Of a stretch of 64,000 bases of DNA, positions 17,623 through 25,333 are shown one piece after another. The notes under the pieces are model-generated. The model was not told the DNA's origin. It saw only the letters and a list, made by a program, of their open reading frames with translations, and did not search any database. Both the position numbers and the translations under genes were made by a program. Numbering within the stretch: position 1 is the stretch's first letter; each line of letters opens with the position of its first letter. The stretch is from Rhizobium herbae (lineage in GTDB: Bacteria; Pseudomonadota; Alphaproteobacteria; Rhizobiales; Rhizobiaceae), in assembly GCF_019511375.1 (NCBI RefSeq), contig NZ_JAEUAO010000002.1, positions 682,001 through 746,000 of the forward strand, given 5' to 3'.

Positions 17623-17793
17623 ATGCTTTACTGGTTGCCAAGAGTATGCCTCTGCCTGTTCGTCGGTGCGGTTCTGGGGTTGGGTCTGCTGCCCGCAACG
17701 TCTGAAGATATTGCCAATACCCTGATCGTGGTGGCGCTGGGCCTTGGCCTGTTCTCGCTAACGCTTCATGTTTTTCCGCCGGAACGGTATTGA
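17623..17793 (+). CDS. Small two-helix membrane protein, unknown function
   Basis: The 56-residue protein is almost all hydrophobic: helix 1 about residues 3-25, a short polar turn with SEDIAN, helix 2 about 30-50, then FPPERY. AGGGA lies upstream of the ATG and an exact EcfG-type promoter before that, so it is probably a stress-induced membrane peptide. I recognise no family. Confidence 0.65.
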   Translation: MLYWLPRVCLCLFVGAVLGLGLLPATSEDIANTLIVVALGLGLFSLTLHVFPPERY

Positions 17794-17893
17794 CCGGGGG
17801 CGGATCTCTTTTCGGCGAGCGCCGTACGCGCGCAGCGCGCATTGAGCAAGATTGAGCCTTGATTTCGTTCTCGCTTTTCCGGGGACGAACGGC

Positions 17894-19429
17894 ATGCACG
17901 AGGGAGAGCGTGACCATCATTCAGTGGGGCAGCGGATGGTGACCGGGCGCTCGGCGGTTTCGCGGGCGGTGCCGGTCCTGCTTTTTGCCGGCGCCTTTTT
18001 GCTGCTCGGCCTGGTTCTGGTCTCGCTACGCTTTGCCTCGCAGACTGAGAGGAACTCTCGAGAGACCCTCGAGGCAGCCCGGCTGAACAATCGCGCGCTT
18101 TTGCTTCTCACGCTGGTGCAGGATGCGGAGACCAGCCAGCGCGGATACCTGTTGACGGGTGAAGATAAATATCTGGCGCCTTTCAAGCGAGCCGAATCCC
18201 TCATTCACGTGCAATTCCAGAGCATCACAGGAGACATGGCGAAGATTGGAATCAGCGCGATCACCGTCGAGCGGCTGAAGCATCTGATCGATGACAAATT
18301 GGCGGAAATGCAGAGTACCATCGCCATGAAAGCGGCAGGCAGGGACGGGGATGCCATAGCCGTCATTCAGACCGATGCCGGTCAGCGTGCGATGGATGAA
18401 ATTCGCCAGATCATGACGCGAATTGAGGCCATAACGGGTGATATCGGCTTCCAGCGGGCCGCAGCACTTGCCGATGCGACCAGATGGCTGATGATCTCGA
18501 TCGCGGGCGGCGCCGCGTTGTTGCTCGTTCTCGTCGGTGGCGCGATGCGTCTTGTTGCTCTCCACGCGGGGCAACTGGACGCTGCCCGCCGCGCCCTTGC
18601 CGAACAGAACGAGATGCTGGAAGTGAGGATTCACGAGCGCACGCAATTCCTGGAGCGGGCCAATCGCGAACTGCAAAGCTATTCCTACATCGTCGGTCAC
18701 GACCTCAGGGCACCCCTGATCAACATCATGGGGTTCACCGCCGAGCTGGAGCGAGCGGCTGCCGTCCTTGCGGCTTACATGGACAAGCCGTTTGAAGCCC
18801 GCGATGAACCTTCCGAGAGAGCGGCCCGCGAGGCCGTTGACGTGGATATCCCGGAAGCATTGGGTTTCATCCGTTCCTCAATGAAGCGCATGGACGACTT
18901 GATCAACGAGATACTGAAACTGGCGCGCGCCGGAACCAGACAGTTGAAGGCCGAGCCCATCAACCTTGCCGATCTGGTTTCCGAGACGGCCGTCAATCTC
19001 CAGCACCGGCTCGACGAAATCGGCGCAAGCATTGTTATCGCCGAGGGCTTGCCGTTTGTGGTATCGGACCGGCTGGCTTTGCAGCAGATCTTTGGCAACC
19101 TTCTGGACAATGCGGTAAAATATGCCGATCCGGCGCGCAGCGCGATTATCCGCGTGTCGGGGAAGATCGCCAGAGGTCACGCGACAATCGACGTCAGCGA
19201 TAACGGCCGAGGAATTGCAGAGCGGGATCTGGAGCGGATTTTCGAACTCTTCCGGCGTTCAGGTCCGCAGGACAGGCAGGGCGAAGGCATAGGGCTCGCA
19301 CATGTTCGCGCGTTGGCCCGCCGTTTGGGAGGAGATGTGGCCGCACAATCTGTTTTGGGCCAGGGCACGACCTTCACCGTCTCCTTCGCCGCCAATCTGC
19401 GATTTGCCAAAGACAGGGGGGAGGGATGA
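17894..19429 (+). CDS. CHASE3-domain membrane sensor histidine kinase
   Basis: The 511-residue kinase has an N-terminal helix (VLLFAGAFLLLGLVLVSL), a periplasmic CHASE3 domain (DAETSQRGYLLTGEDKYLAPF), a second helix (MISIAGGAALLLVLVGGAM), a coiled stretch, and HisKA with the phospho-His in SYIVGHDLRAPL. The HATPase domain shows NLLDNAVKYAD, DNGRGI and GEGIGLAHVRALARRLGG. It is HisKA type, not the HWE type usual for PhyR kinases. The start is uncertain: ATG 17894 has GGGGA eight bases upstream, and 17936 is possible. It overlaps the next receiver gene by 4 bp, as in Cph1/Rcp1-like modules. Confidence 0.88.
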   Translation: MHEGERDHHSVGQRMVTGRSAVSRAVPVLLFAGAFLLLGLVLVSLRFASQTERNSRETLEAARLNNRALLLLTLVQDAETSQRGYLLTGEDKYLAPFKRAESLIHVQFQSITGDMAKIGISAITVERLKHLIDDKLAEMQSTIAMKAAGRDGDAIAVIQTDAGQRAMDEIRQIMTRIEAITGDIGFQRAAALADATRWLMISIAGGAALLLVLVGGAMRLVALHAGQLDAARRALAEQNEMLEVRIHERTQFLERANRELQSYSYIVGHDLRAPLINIMGFTAELERAAAVLAAYMDKPFEARDEPSERAAREAVDVDIPEALGFIRSSMKRMDDLINEILKLARAGTRQLKAEPINLADLVSETAVNLQHRLDEIGASIVIAEGLPFVVSDRLALQQIFGNLLDNAVKYADPARSAIIRVSGKIARGHATIDVSDNGRGIAERDLERIFELFRRSGPQDRQGEGIGLAHVRALARRLGGDVAAQSVLGQGTTFTVSFAANLRFAKDRGEG

Positions 19430-19872
19430 GCAACGGACTGGAGCCAATCGTCATTGTCATGATCGAGGACGACGAGGGCCATGCCCGCCTGATCGAGAAG
19501 AATATCCGCCGTGCGGGCGTCACCAACGCGATGGTGCCCTTTACGACCGGTCTTAAAGCGCTGTCCTATCTTCTCGGTCCGGATGCCAGCGGCAAGGTGC
19601 ACGCGGGAAAACACCTGCTCATCCTCCTCGATCTCAACCTGCCGGACATGATCGGCATCGACATTCTTGCGAGGCTGCGGGAAAGCGAGCATCTCCGCCA
19701 CGTGATGGTCATCGTTCTGACGACAACGGACGATCCGGCTGAAATCCGCCGATGCTACGATCTGGGTGCGAATGCCTATGTCGCCAAGCCGATGCAATAC
19801 GACAAATTTGTCGATGCCATACAGCAGCTTGGCATGTTTCTCTCCGTGGTCACCGTGCCGGAGGTATCGTAA
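19426..19872 (+). CDS. Rcp1-like single-domain response regulator
   Basis: The 148-residue receiver has acidic residues EDDE (14-17), phosphoacceptor Asp69 (LLDLNLPDMIG), Thr in VLTTTDD and Lys in AYVAKPMQYD. The extended loop before Asp69 (LGPDASGKVHAG) is typical of the Rcp1 group that partners bacteriophytochrome-like or CHASE3 kinases. It is translationally coupled to the kinase gene upstream (ATGA overlap) and to a second receiver gene downstream. Confidence 0.9.
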   Translation: MSNGLEPIVIVMIEDDEGHARLIEKNIRRAGVTNAMVPFTTGLKALSYLLGPDASGKVHAGKHLLILLDLNLPDMIGIDILARLRESEHLRHVMVIVLTTTDDPAEIRRCYDLGANAYVAKPMQYDKFVDAIQQLGMFLSVVTVPEVS

Positions 19873-20318
19873 TGCTCGAGCAGGGGTACAAGACGGCCGG
19901 TGGGACGACGGTCCTCTACATAGACGACGACGAAGCGCTCGGCGTCTTGCTGCGCCGAAATCTCGGGCGGCGGGGTTTCACAGTTCTCAGTGCGTTTGAC
20001 GGCCCGTCTGGCCTGGCACTGCTCGCATCCGGCAGGATCGATGTGGTCATACTTGATCACTATCTGCCGGGTGAGACCGGCCTCGATATTCTCCCGCAGA
20101 TCGTGCAACAGGCCAATCATCCGCCTGTCGTCTACGTCACCGGATCGGGCGAGAAGAGCATCGTGGTTGAAGCGCTGAAGCGCGGTGCCTTCGACTGCGT
20201 GACCAAGAATGTCTCCTCCGATTTTTTCGACCAACTGAGTGTTGCTTTAAACCGAGCAGTGCAGGCAGCTCGCCATCGCGGAGAAGCGGCAGGGGAACAT
20301 CCCCAGCGCCACGGCTGA
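19872..20318 (+). CDS. Second single-domain response regulator of the kinase operon
   Basis: The 148-residue receiver has YIDDDEA (17-22), phosphoacceptor Asp62 (VVILDHYLPGETG), Thr in YVTGSGE and Lys in DCVTKN, where Asn replaces the usual Pro. The C-terminal tail is short and basic. Its ATG shares one base with the stop of the preceding receiver gene. With the kinase it could form a branched or relayed signal path; the output is unknown. Confidence 0.85.
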   Translation: MLEQGYKTAGGTTVLYIDDDEALGVLLRRNLGRRGFTVLSAFDGPSGLALLASGRIDVVILDHYLPGETGLDILPQIVQQANHPPVVYVTGSGEKSIVVEALKRGAFDCVTKNVSSDFFDQLSVALNRAVQAARHRGEAAGEHPQRHG

Positions 20319-20391
20319 GAACCTGGCTGAAACGGCATCGGCACTCGAATGACTTCGCCACGCCTCTTCGCTCGGTCTATCAGGGGGTGCT

Positions 20392-20416
20392 GGAACCTTT
20401 GGCTCGACAAGGCGTT
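20392..20416 (+). promoter_or_regulatory. EcfG-type promoter (GGAAC-N16-CGTT)
   Basis: This exact consensus match lies about 100 bp upstream of the AI-2E-type permease gene, just after the two-receiver operon ends. Confidence 0.68.
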
Positions 20417-20513
20417 AGGAGATGCCGGAGTTACAGCGCCGTGGGCGCCGGCACCGCTTCGGCGTTTCCCGCACATGATGGCGATTGTCGGCACTGGTTT
20501 GGAGAGATGCAAA

Positions 20514-21650
20514 ATGAACGCCGCCTTGCCGGGAAGTGGGCTTTTCAAGCGACAACGATATTTGCGGCAAGCCGAAATCGAAGCGCAGGCGGCCGAGGCC
20601 GATATCCCGGAAACGGCAGAAAAAACCGGGCTCGATCTGGTCGTTGCCTGGAGCATCGTCGGAACCTTTATCATTGCATCTTCGGCCGTCATCTACATGA
20701 TGGAAGCGATCCTGATGCCCATCACGCTAGCCATCGTCATCGGCATGGTTCTCGGGCTTGCTGCAGACCGGCTGGCTCGATACGGGATACCGCCCGTTAT
20801 GGGCGGGCTCCTGCTGGGGATAGTCTTCGTCGTGGGGCTTTTCTTTCTCATCAATGCACTGATCGAGCCGCTGACGTCGCTGGCGGGACAGGCCCCAGGA
20901 ATTATCGAGCGAACCATCGAGCGTGTCCTTCCCTACCTTCAGCGGTTCGAATGGGCGAGAGTGGCAATTGATGGCGCCAACGAAAAGGCGGTCACCGATG
21001 TTGCCATCCAGAACGCCGGTGCCATGCTCGGCTTCGTCGCGGCGGGCGTGACGCCGGCTTTCATCCAGACCCTTATCTTCCTGGCGGCGCTCGGGCTCTT
21101 CCTGGTTGGACGCGCGCACCTGCGCAAGACCATCATCCTTGCCTTTGCCACGCGCGATCGTCGCCTTGCAGCGATCCGGATCATGAATGCCACGGAAAAT
21201 GCGATCGGATTTTATTTTTCGACCGCCAGCCTGATTTACGTCGCGCTTGGCACGATCACCGCCGTGATTGCCTTTGCCGGTGGTTTGACGGTCGCGCCGC
21301 TCTGGGGACTGTTCGCCTTCGTCTCCAGCTTCATTCCCTATCTTGGCGTGACGGCAATGACGATTGCGCTTCTTTGCGCCGGGCTGATGACCCACGACGC
21401 GCTGTTGCTGGCGCTTGCGCCGGCCGCCGCCTTTTTCATGCTACATCTGGTTATGGAAAATCTGGTGACGCCGGCGATCCTGGGGCGCAGGCTGGAAATC
21501 AACCCGTTTCTGGTCTTTGTGGCAATCATATTCTGGACGTGGATGTGGGGCGCGGTCGGCGCCATGCTGGCGCTGCCACTCTGTCTGATTGCCATGACGA
21601 TCTTCAACGAGGTCAGGACCAGCCCGCCGGAACGGCAGCTTCCAGGATAA
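20514..21650 (+). CDS. AI-2E (PerM/TqsA) family membrane permease
   Basis: The 378-residue protein has about eight hydrophobic segments. The family features include the MEAILMPITLAIVIGMVLG start of the membrane part and the C-terminal VMENLVTPAILGRRLEINPFLVFVAIIFWTWMWGAVGAMLALPL. Members export diverse small molecules; AI-2 transport is only one case, so the substrate is open. I chose the ATG at 20514 for GGAGAG seven bases upstream, which removes an unlikely N-terminal extension. An EcfG-type promoter suggests stress induction. Confidence 0.87.
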   Translation: MNAALPGSGLFKRQRYLRQAEIEAQAAEADIPETAEKTGLDLVVAWSIVGTFIIASSAVIYMMEAILMPITLAIVIGMVLGLAADRLARYGIPPVMGGLLLGIVFVVGLFFLINALIEPLTSLAGQAPGIIERTIERVLPYLQRFEWARVAIDGANEKAVTDVAIQNAGAMLGFVAAGVTPAFIQTLIFLAALGLFLVGRAHLRKTIILAFATRDRRLAAIRIMNATENAIGFYFSTASLIYVALGTITAVIAFAGGLTVAPLWGLFAFVSSFIPYLGVTAMTIALLCAGLMTHDALLLALAPAAAFFMLHLVMENLVTPAILGRRLEINPFLVFVAIIFWTWMWGAVGAMLALPLCLIAMTIFNEVRTSPPERQLPG

Positions 21651-21702
21651 GTCAGTCGATCGCCTGCGACGCAAAGGTAAGGCGCCGGGCACGAATGATG
21701 CG

Positions 21703-22500
21703 TCAGCGTTTGCCCGAACGAGCGTTCTCGTCGAAAAACAGCGCCTGGCTGATGAGCGCCTTGACCATCTCAGGATTGAACGGCTTGGTAACAAGAAAGG
21801 TTGGCTCCGGCTTCGTGCCGGTCAGCAATCGTTCCGGGAAGGCGGTAATGAAGATCACGGGAACCGCAGTGCTCTTCAGGATGTCGTTGACCGCGTCGAT
21901 GCCGGAGCTGCCATCGGCAAGCTGGATATCGGCGAGGATCATCTTCGGCGCGGTCTTTTCGTAAAGCTCGATGGCTTCGCCATAAGTTCTTGCCACGCCG
22001 GCAACCTTGTGACCGAGGCTCGTTACCATATCCTCGATATCCATCGCGATCAGCGGCTCATCTTCGATGATGAGGATTTCGGTCGCGACCTGTCTGGAGA
22101 TGTCTTCCGAGGCTTCGCGCAACAGGGCGGCGATTTCGTCGAGGGTAGTGCCAAGGATTTCGGCTGCCTCGTCTGGTGTGAACCCTTCGACCGAGACAAG
22201 CAGGAATGCCTTGCGGGCAGCGGGCGGCATCGTTGAAAGGTTTGCGGCTGCGCGCTTTTCCCAGCTGAAGGGTGAAGCGGCATCCGGCAAGTCGATGCTA
22301 ACGGTCTCGAACAGCGAGCAGAACAGCTTGAACAGGTTGACCCGATCCTTGGGCCCCTGCGGAAACAGCGTAATGTCGGCGATCAGTGCTTCCAGGACCG
22401 CCGCAACATAGGCGTCGCCCGAAGCCTGCGAGCCGGTCACCGCGCGGGAGAAGCGGCGCAGATACGGAAGATGGGCTGCAATCCGTGTAGAAAGTGACAT
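21703..22500 (-). CDS. phyR: PhyR, general stress response anti-anti-sigma regulator
   Basis: This 265-residue protein has the PhyR arrangement: an N-terminal sigma-like domain (about 1-135, with LPYLRRFSRAVTGS and PPAARKAFLLVSVEGFTPDEAAEILG) and a C-terminal receiver (EILIIEDEPLIAMDIEDMV; phosphoacceptor Asp191 in ILADIQLADGSSGIDAV; FITAFPERLLTG; LVTKPF). Phosphorylated PhyR sequesters NepR and frees the EcfG sigma factor. It is divergent from nepR, the standard layout. No ecfG gene or PhyR-type HWE kinase gene is adjacent. Confidence 0.95.
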   Translation of the reverse strand: MSLSTRIAAHLPYLRRFSRAVTGSQASGDAYVAAVLEALIADITLFPQGPKDRVNLFKLFCSLFETVSIDLPDAASPFSWEKRAAANLSTMPPAARKAFLLVSVEGFTPDEAAEILGTTLDEIAALLREASEDISRQVATEILIIEDEPLIAMDIEDMVTSLGHKVAGVARTYGEAIELYEKTAPKMILADIQLADGSSGIDAVNDILKSTAVPVIFITAFPERLLTGTKPEPTFLVTKPFNPEMVKALISQALFFDENARSGKR

Positions 22501-22747
22501 TTAGGACTTCCTTCAGTATGATGGCTCCGACATTTCCGGTGTCCGACCTCGCGCGAGTCGCAACATGGCATTGGTTTGAACATGTTTTCTGATTTATGGG
22601 AAGTTTTGAAACGGGACGATTTTTTCGCCGGGCGAAGCGGAACCCCTGAAAGTTCGGAATATATCAAGGTTTTGAGCATACCAGAATATTGCGTGGATGC
22701 ATCACCGTCGGGCAATTGCCACTGCGGTGTCAGGAGTGAGACATTTT

Positions 22748-22939
22748 ATGAGTGACATCCCGGAAAATCGCCGGCGGGCCGGACGCAGGGTTAATGGCAT
22801 GATGGACCCTAACAACCAGATTGCTTCCAAACTGCGCGCGCTCTACAGCGCGGTCGAGCAGGAACCCATTCCCGACATGTTTCTCGACCTTCTCGAAAAG
22901 CTGGATCAGGCCGAGCGAATGGGCAAATCGCCTCGCTGA
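22748..22939 (+). CDS. nepR: NepR anti-sigma factor
   Basis: The 63-residue protein has the NepR core: LRALY (29-33), EPIPD (39-43) and FLDLLEKLDQAE (45-56), flanked by basic disordered ends. NepR binds EcfG and is removed by phosphorylated PhyR. I chose the ATG at 22748 for GGAGTG upstream. Unusually, no sigma factor gene follows: the next gene is a lipoprotein on the other strand. I see no EcfG-type promoter in the 247-bp phyR-nepR gap; a GGAAC at 22639 has no CGTT partner. Confidence 0.92.
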   Translation: MSDIPENRRRAGRRVNGMMDPNNQIASKLRALYSAVEQEPIPDMFLDLLEKLDQAERMGKSPR

Positions 22940-22956
22940 GCACAAGACCCTCCCAT

Positions 22957-22978
22957 GAAAAACGGGCCGAAGCCCGTT
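22957..22978 (-). terminator. Terminator after the glycine-zipper lipoprotein gene
   Basis: The stem AACGGGC/GCCCGTT with a 4-nt loop is followed by TTTTTC when read on the minus strand. It may also stop nepR transcripts from the other side. Confidence 0.75.
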
Positions 22979-23006
22979 CTCCACCATTCAGGCTCTACTG
23001 CGCTGA

Positions 23007-23255
23007 CTAGCAGGCTGCAATGTAACGACGGCCGTAGCGGTCGCGATAGTAGCATTGACCAGGCTCACTGGCGTTGCCGATCAAGGCGCCGGCGACACCG
23101 CCAACGGCGGCTCCGACTGCTGCGCCGCGCACATCGTTGGTAGCGACCCCACCGATAACGGCGCCCGACGCCGCGCCTATCCCTGCGCCTCTTTCCGTCG
23201 GCGTACAGGCCGCAAGGGGAAGGATGAGAGCAACTGCGAGAAGGATGTTTTTCAT
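23007..23255 (-). CDS. Small glycine-zipper lipoprotein (17 kDa surface antigen-like)
   Basis: The 82-residue protein has a lipoprotein signal, MKNILLAVALILPLAAC with Cys17 as the lipidation site. It is followed by a Gly/Ala zipper (GAGIGAASGAVIGGVATNDVRGAAVG… to GALIGNA) and an aromatic tail CYYRDRYGRRYIAAC. AAGGAG precedes the ATG. It lies 54 bp downstream of the DUF3309 gene and is probably co-transcribed from its EcfG-type promoter. It is probably an outer-membrane stress lipoprotein. Confidence 0.85.
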   Translation of the reverse strand: MKNILLAVALILPLAACTPTERGAGIGAASGAVIGGVATNDVRGAAVGAAVGGVAGALIGNASEPGQCYYRDRYGRRYIAAC

Positions 23256-23309
23256 AATGGGCTCCTTTTCAAGGGTCGTTGACAATCGCGCCGGAAACAA
23301 GGCCGCCGG

Positions 23310-23465
23310 TCAGATACGGCCCATCAGCACGAGAATGAGGATGATGACGATGACCAGCCCGAGGCCTCCAGAAGGGCCGTAGCCCCACCCGCGGCTGTAG
23401 CCCCAGTTCGGTAGCGCGCCGATCAGCAAAAGAATGAGGATGATCAGGAGTATTGTACCGAGCAT
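23310..23465 (-). CDS. DUF3309 family small membrane protein
   Basis: The 51-residue protein reads MLGTILLIILILLLIGALP, then a Gly/Trp/Tyr-rich turn (NWGYSRGWGYGPSGG), then GLGLVIVIILILVLMG. This two-helix layout is the DUF3309 pattern. AGAGGA lies seven bases before the ATG and an exact EcfG-type promoter 53 bp upstream. The function is unknown; I recall such genes being common in alphaproteobacterial stress regulons. Confidence 0.85.
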   Translation of the reverse strand: MLGTILLIILILLLIGALPNWGYSRGWGYGPSGGLGLVIVIILILVLMGRI

Positions 23466-23517
23466 ATTATTTCCTCTTCCGTTTCAGGCCTTTGGGCCAA
23501 AGGGACCTGCTTGCGGA

Positions 23518-23542
23518 AACGTTTGTCACGCAATTTTGTTCC
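23518..23542 (-). promoter_or_regulatory. EcfG-type promoter (GGAAC-N16-CGTT)
   Basis: This exact match on the minus strand drives the DUF3309 gene and probably the lipoprotein gene behind it. Confidence 0.75.
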
Positions 23543-23557
23543 ACGCGCGATTGTAAA

Positions 23558-24472
23558 CTAGGATCCGAGTGGAAGGGGCAGCCGGAAAGGTTCCGGAGTT
23601 GCCGGCGTGGTAAGATCGCTCTTACGGCTTGACGTCAGCGGACCGAAGAGCAGGAAGGTACCGATCAACTGATCGACCTTTTCGCGAGCCTCGGCCATGG
23701 GCAGGTGGCCGACCCTGTCGAGAATGACGGTTTGTACACGCGGCAGGCGGCCGGAGAGATGTATCTGGTGCGATGGCGAAACGATAGCGTCCCGCGCGCC
23801 GATGATGTTGAGGACTGGCACGTCGATCAGCGCGAGTTCGTCGATGATCGACGTCTGCGACATCCAGGAAACGAAAGCGACGATGTCGTCCGCCTGTGAC
23901 TTCATGAGGTGCTCGCGGACCTGTTCCATGGCTGCGATGGTTTCATCGGTTTCCCAACCTACGGTCTTGTCGAAAACGCATTCGAGTGATCCCCAGCGAA
24001 AGGTGTCGCGTGTGGCGATCCAGCGGGTGAAAAGCCGAATGAAAAGCAGGCGGCCCAGCAGCGGCAGCCTGAGAATACGCGCGGCCAGCCGCTCCTGACC
24101 GACAAACCGGCCGCAGGCAAAGGCACCCATGAGAATGACATTGCTGACCAGATCCGGGCGGTGGCGAGCGAGCAGCAGCGAGACGAACCCGCCGGTCGAA
24201 TGGCCGATCAATGTGACCGGCTCGCCGCCGAAATCGCGTTCGATTGCCTGCGCGTAGGCATTGATGATGTCGGTGGTTTCCAGCGCGCCGGACAGACCGT
24301 CCAATGTCCAGGGGCTGTGGCCTGGCAAGGGATAGGCCGCGGCGCACCCTTCCCGCACGATGCTTGGAGCGAAACAACTCCAGAAGGTCGGCGCCATCAC
24401 CATTCCGTGGATGAGCACGGTTTTCATGCCCGGATCCTGGGAAAGCCAATGAGGAGAAGGGGGGCGCAACAT
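23558..24472 (-). CDS. Alpha/beta hydrolase
   Basis: The 304-residue hydrolase fold has the oxyanion region LIHGMVMAPTFW, nucleophile elbow GHSTGG, acid Asp in VLNIIGARDAIVSP and catalytic His in LDRVGHLPMAEA. I chose the ATG at 24472 for AAGGA nine bases upstream. ATG 24427 (MKTVLIHG) and GTG 24499 are alternatives. An exact EcfG-type promoter lies upstream (24589-24613), back to back with one for the gene on the other strand. The substrate is unknown. Confidence 0.85.
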   Translation of the reverse strand: MLRPPSPHWLSQDPGMKTVLIHGMVMAPTFWSCFAPSIVREGCAAAYPLPGHSPWTLDGLSGALETTDIINAYAQAIERDFGGEPVTLIGHSTGGFVSLLLARHRPDLVSNVILMGAFACGRFVGQERLAARILRLPLLGRLLFIRLFTRWIATRDTFRWGSLECVFDKTVGWETDETIAAMEQVREHLMKSQADDIVAFVSWMSQTSIIDELALIDVPVLNIIGARDAIVSPSHQIHLSGRLPRVQTVILDRVGHLPMAEAREKVDQLIGTFLLFGPLTSSRKSDLTTPATPEPFRLPLPLGS

Positions 24473-24588
24473 TGCCGACGTTCCTTTAGGTGCGTCCACA
24501 ATGTTCTGAGGGTTTGGCTGTCTGGGGTAGATCGCGGATCTCCGGGGCTCGCCAGGTCACGTCAGACATTCCTTTGACGCATTTTGCA

Positions 24589-24613
24589 AACGCGATCCGG
24601 TCAAAAAGGTTCC
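24589..24613 (-). promoter_or_regulatory. EcfG-type promoter (GGAAC-N16-CGTT), minus strand
   Basis: This exact match for the hydrolase gene leaves a leader of about 110 nt. It is only 12 bp from the oppositely directed EcfG-type promoter at 24626. Confidence 0.68.
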
Positions 24614-24625
24614 CGCGATATTGTC

Positions 24626-24651
24626 GGAACTTCTCACGGCAGGAGCCCGTT
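24626..24651 (+). promoter_or_regulatory. EcfG-type promoter (GGAAC-N17-CGTT), plus strand
   Basis: This exact match lies 35 bp before the GTG of the small Cys-containing protein gene at 24687. Confidence 0.72.
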
Positions 24652-24686
24652 TGTCTCGCACGCTTGACAGTGTGCAGAGGAGCACG

Positions 24687-25019
24687 GTGGTGGAACATAT
24701 CGCAGCGATCATGATGCTTGTCAGTTGCACTCAGGGCAACGTCGAGTGCCGGGAATTACCGGCTCCGGCAATTGGCTTCGAGACGGTCGATGAATGTCGG
24801 GACCTGTTGCAGCCTGCAATCAGCGAGGCCAAGGGCGTCAACGAGGTCGTCCATGGCAAATGCGCGGAAGTTGATCCTGCGCTGTTCATGGAAGATGCAA
24901 CAATCGTCTGGAAAATTGCTCCTTCGGGCCAACTGGACGTTCAGGTGACCTTCGATGATCCGGCAAGCCCGGTCATGGTCACGGAAAAGGCCGGACGCAG
25001 CACGGTCCTTCGCAAGTGA
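24687..25019 (+). CDS. Hypothetical small protein, stress-promoter controlled
   Basis: The 110-residue protein of no family I recognise starts with a short hydrophobic stretch (EHIAAIMMLVSC), too weak for a clear signal peptide. It has four Cys (CTQGNVEC, DECRD, GKCAEVD) that could pair in the periplasm, and an acidic beta-rich C-terminal half. I chose GTG 24687 for GAGGAG upstream; GTG 24690 is equally possible. The EcfG-type promoter with a ~30-nt leader supports it being real. Confidence 0.65.
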   Translation: MVEHIAAIMMLVSCTQGNVECRELPAPAIGFETVDECRDLLQPAISEAKGVNEVVHGKCAEVDPALFMEDATIVWKIAPSGQLDVQVTFDDPASPVMVTEKAGRSTVLRK

Positions 25020-25032
25020 CCGTCGTCAGGCT

Positions 25033-25058
25033 GGAACCTTTCGAAATGACGAAACGTT
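25033..25058 (+). promoter_or_regulatory. EcfG-type promoter (GGAAC-N17-CGTT) of csbD
   Basis: This exact match lies 30 bp before the csbD-like ATG. Confidence 0.78.
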
Positions 25059-25087
25059 TCCCTTTACCCCAATCAAGGAGAAATGTC

Positions 25088-25285
25088 ATGAATTGGGACA
25101 TGATCGAAGGCAAGTGGAACGAGTATCGCGGCAAGGCGCAGGCCCAGTGGGGCAAGCTGACCAACGACGATCTCGACATGATCGCTGGTCATCGCAAGGA
25201 ACTGGCCGGTCGCATCCAGGTTCGTTACGGCATCGCAAAAGAGGAAGCCGAACGCCAGATCGACGAGTGGGCTTCACGTCATTGA
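25088..25285 (+). CDS. CsbD family stress protein
   Basis: The 65-residue CsbD domain reads MNWDMIEGKWNEYRGKAQAQ, then WGKLTNDDLDMIAGHRKELAGRIQ and YGIAKEEAERQIDEWA. AAGGAG precedes the ATG. CsbD proteins are abundant, hydrophilic general-stress proteins of unknown mechanism. The gene stands alone between an exact EcfG-type promoter and a strong terminator. Confidence 0.93.
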   Translation: MNWDMIEGKWNEYRGKAQAQWGKLTNDDLDMIAGHRKELAGRIQVRYGIAKEEAERQIDEWASRH

Positions 25286-25302
25286 ACGCGCTTTTTGCGC
25301 GG

Positions 25303-25333
25303 AACGGCACCCGGCATGGTTCGGGTGCCGTTT
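25303..25333 (+). terminator. Terminator after csbD
   Basis: A perfect 11-bp stem, AACGGCACCCG/CGGGTGCCGTT, with an 8-nt loop is followed by a short T tract. Confidence 0.85.

Noticed and set aside
22639-22643. GGAAC upstream of nepR as a possible EcfG promoter
   Set aside because: No CGTT-like element 16-17 bases downstream (the sequence there is TATA).
24486-24569. 27-codon leader frame (MSDVTWRAP…) in the long leader of the hydrolase mRNA
   Set aside because: The only AAGGA directly abuts the ATG, too close to work; no similarity or conserved leader features.
25301-25332. GGAAC after csbD as a possible promoter of the PRC-barrel gene
   Set aside because: It is part of the csbD terminator and lacks a CGTT at the right distance.
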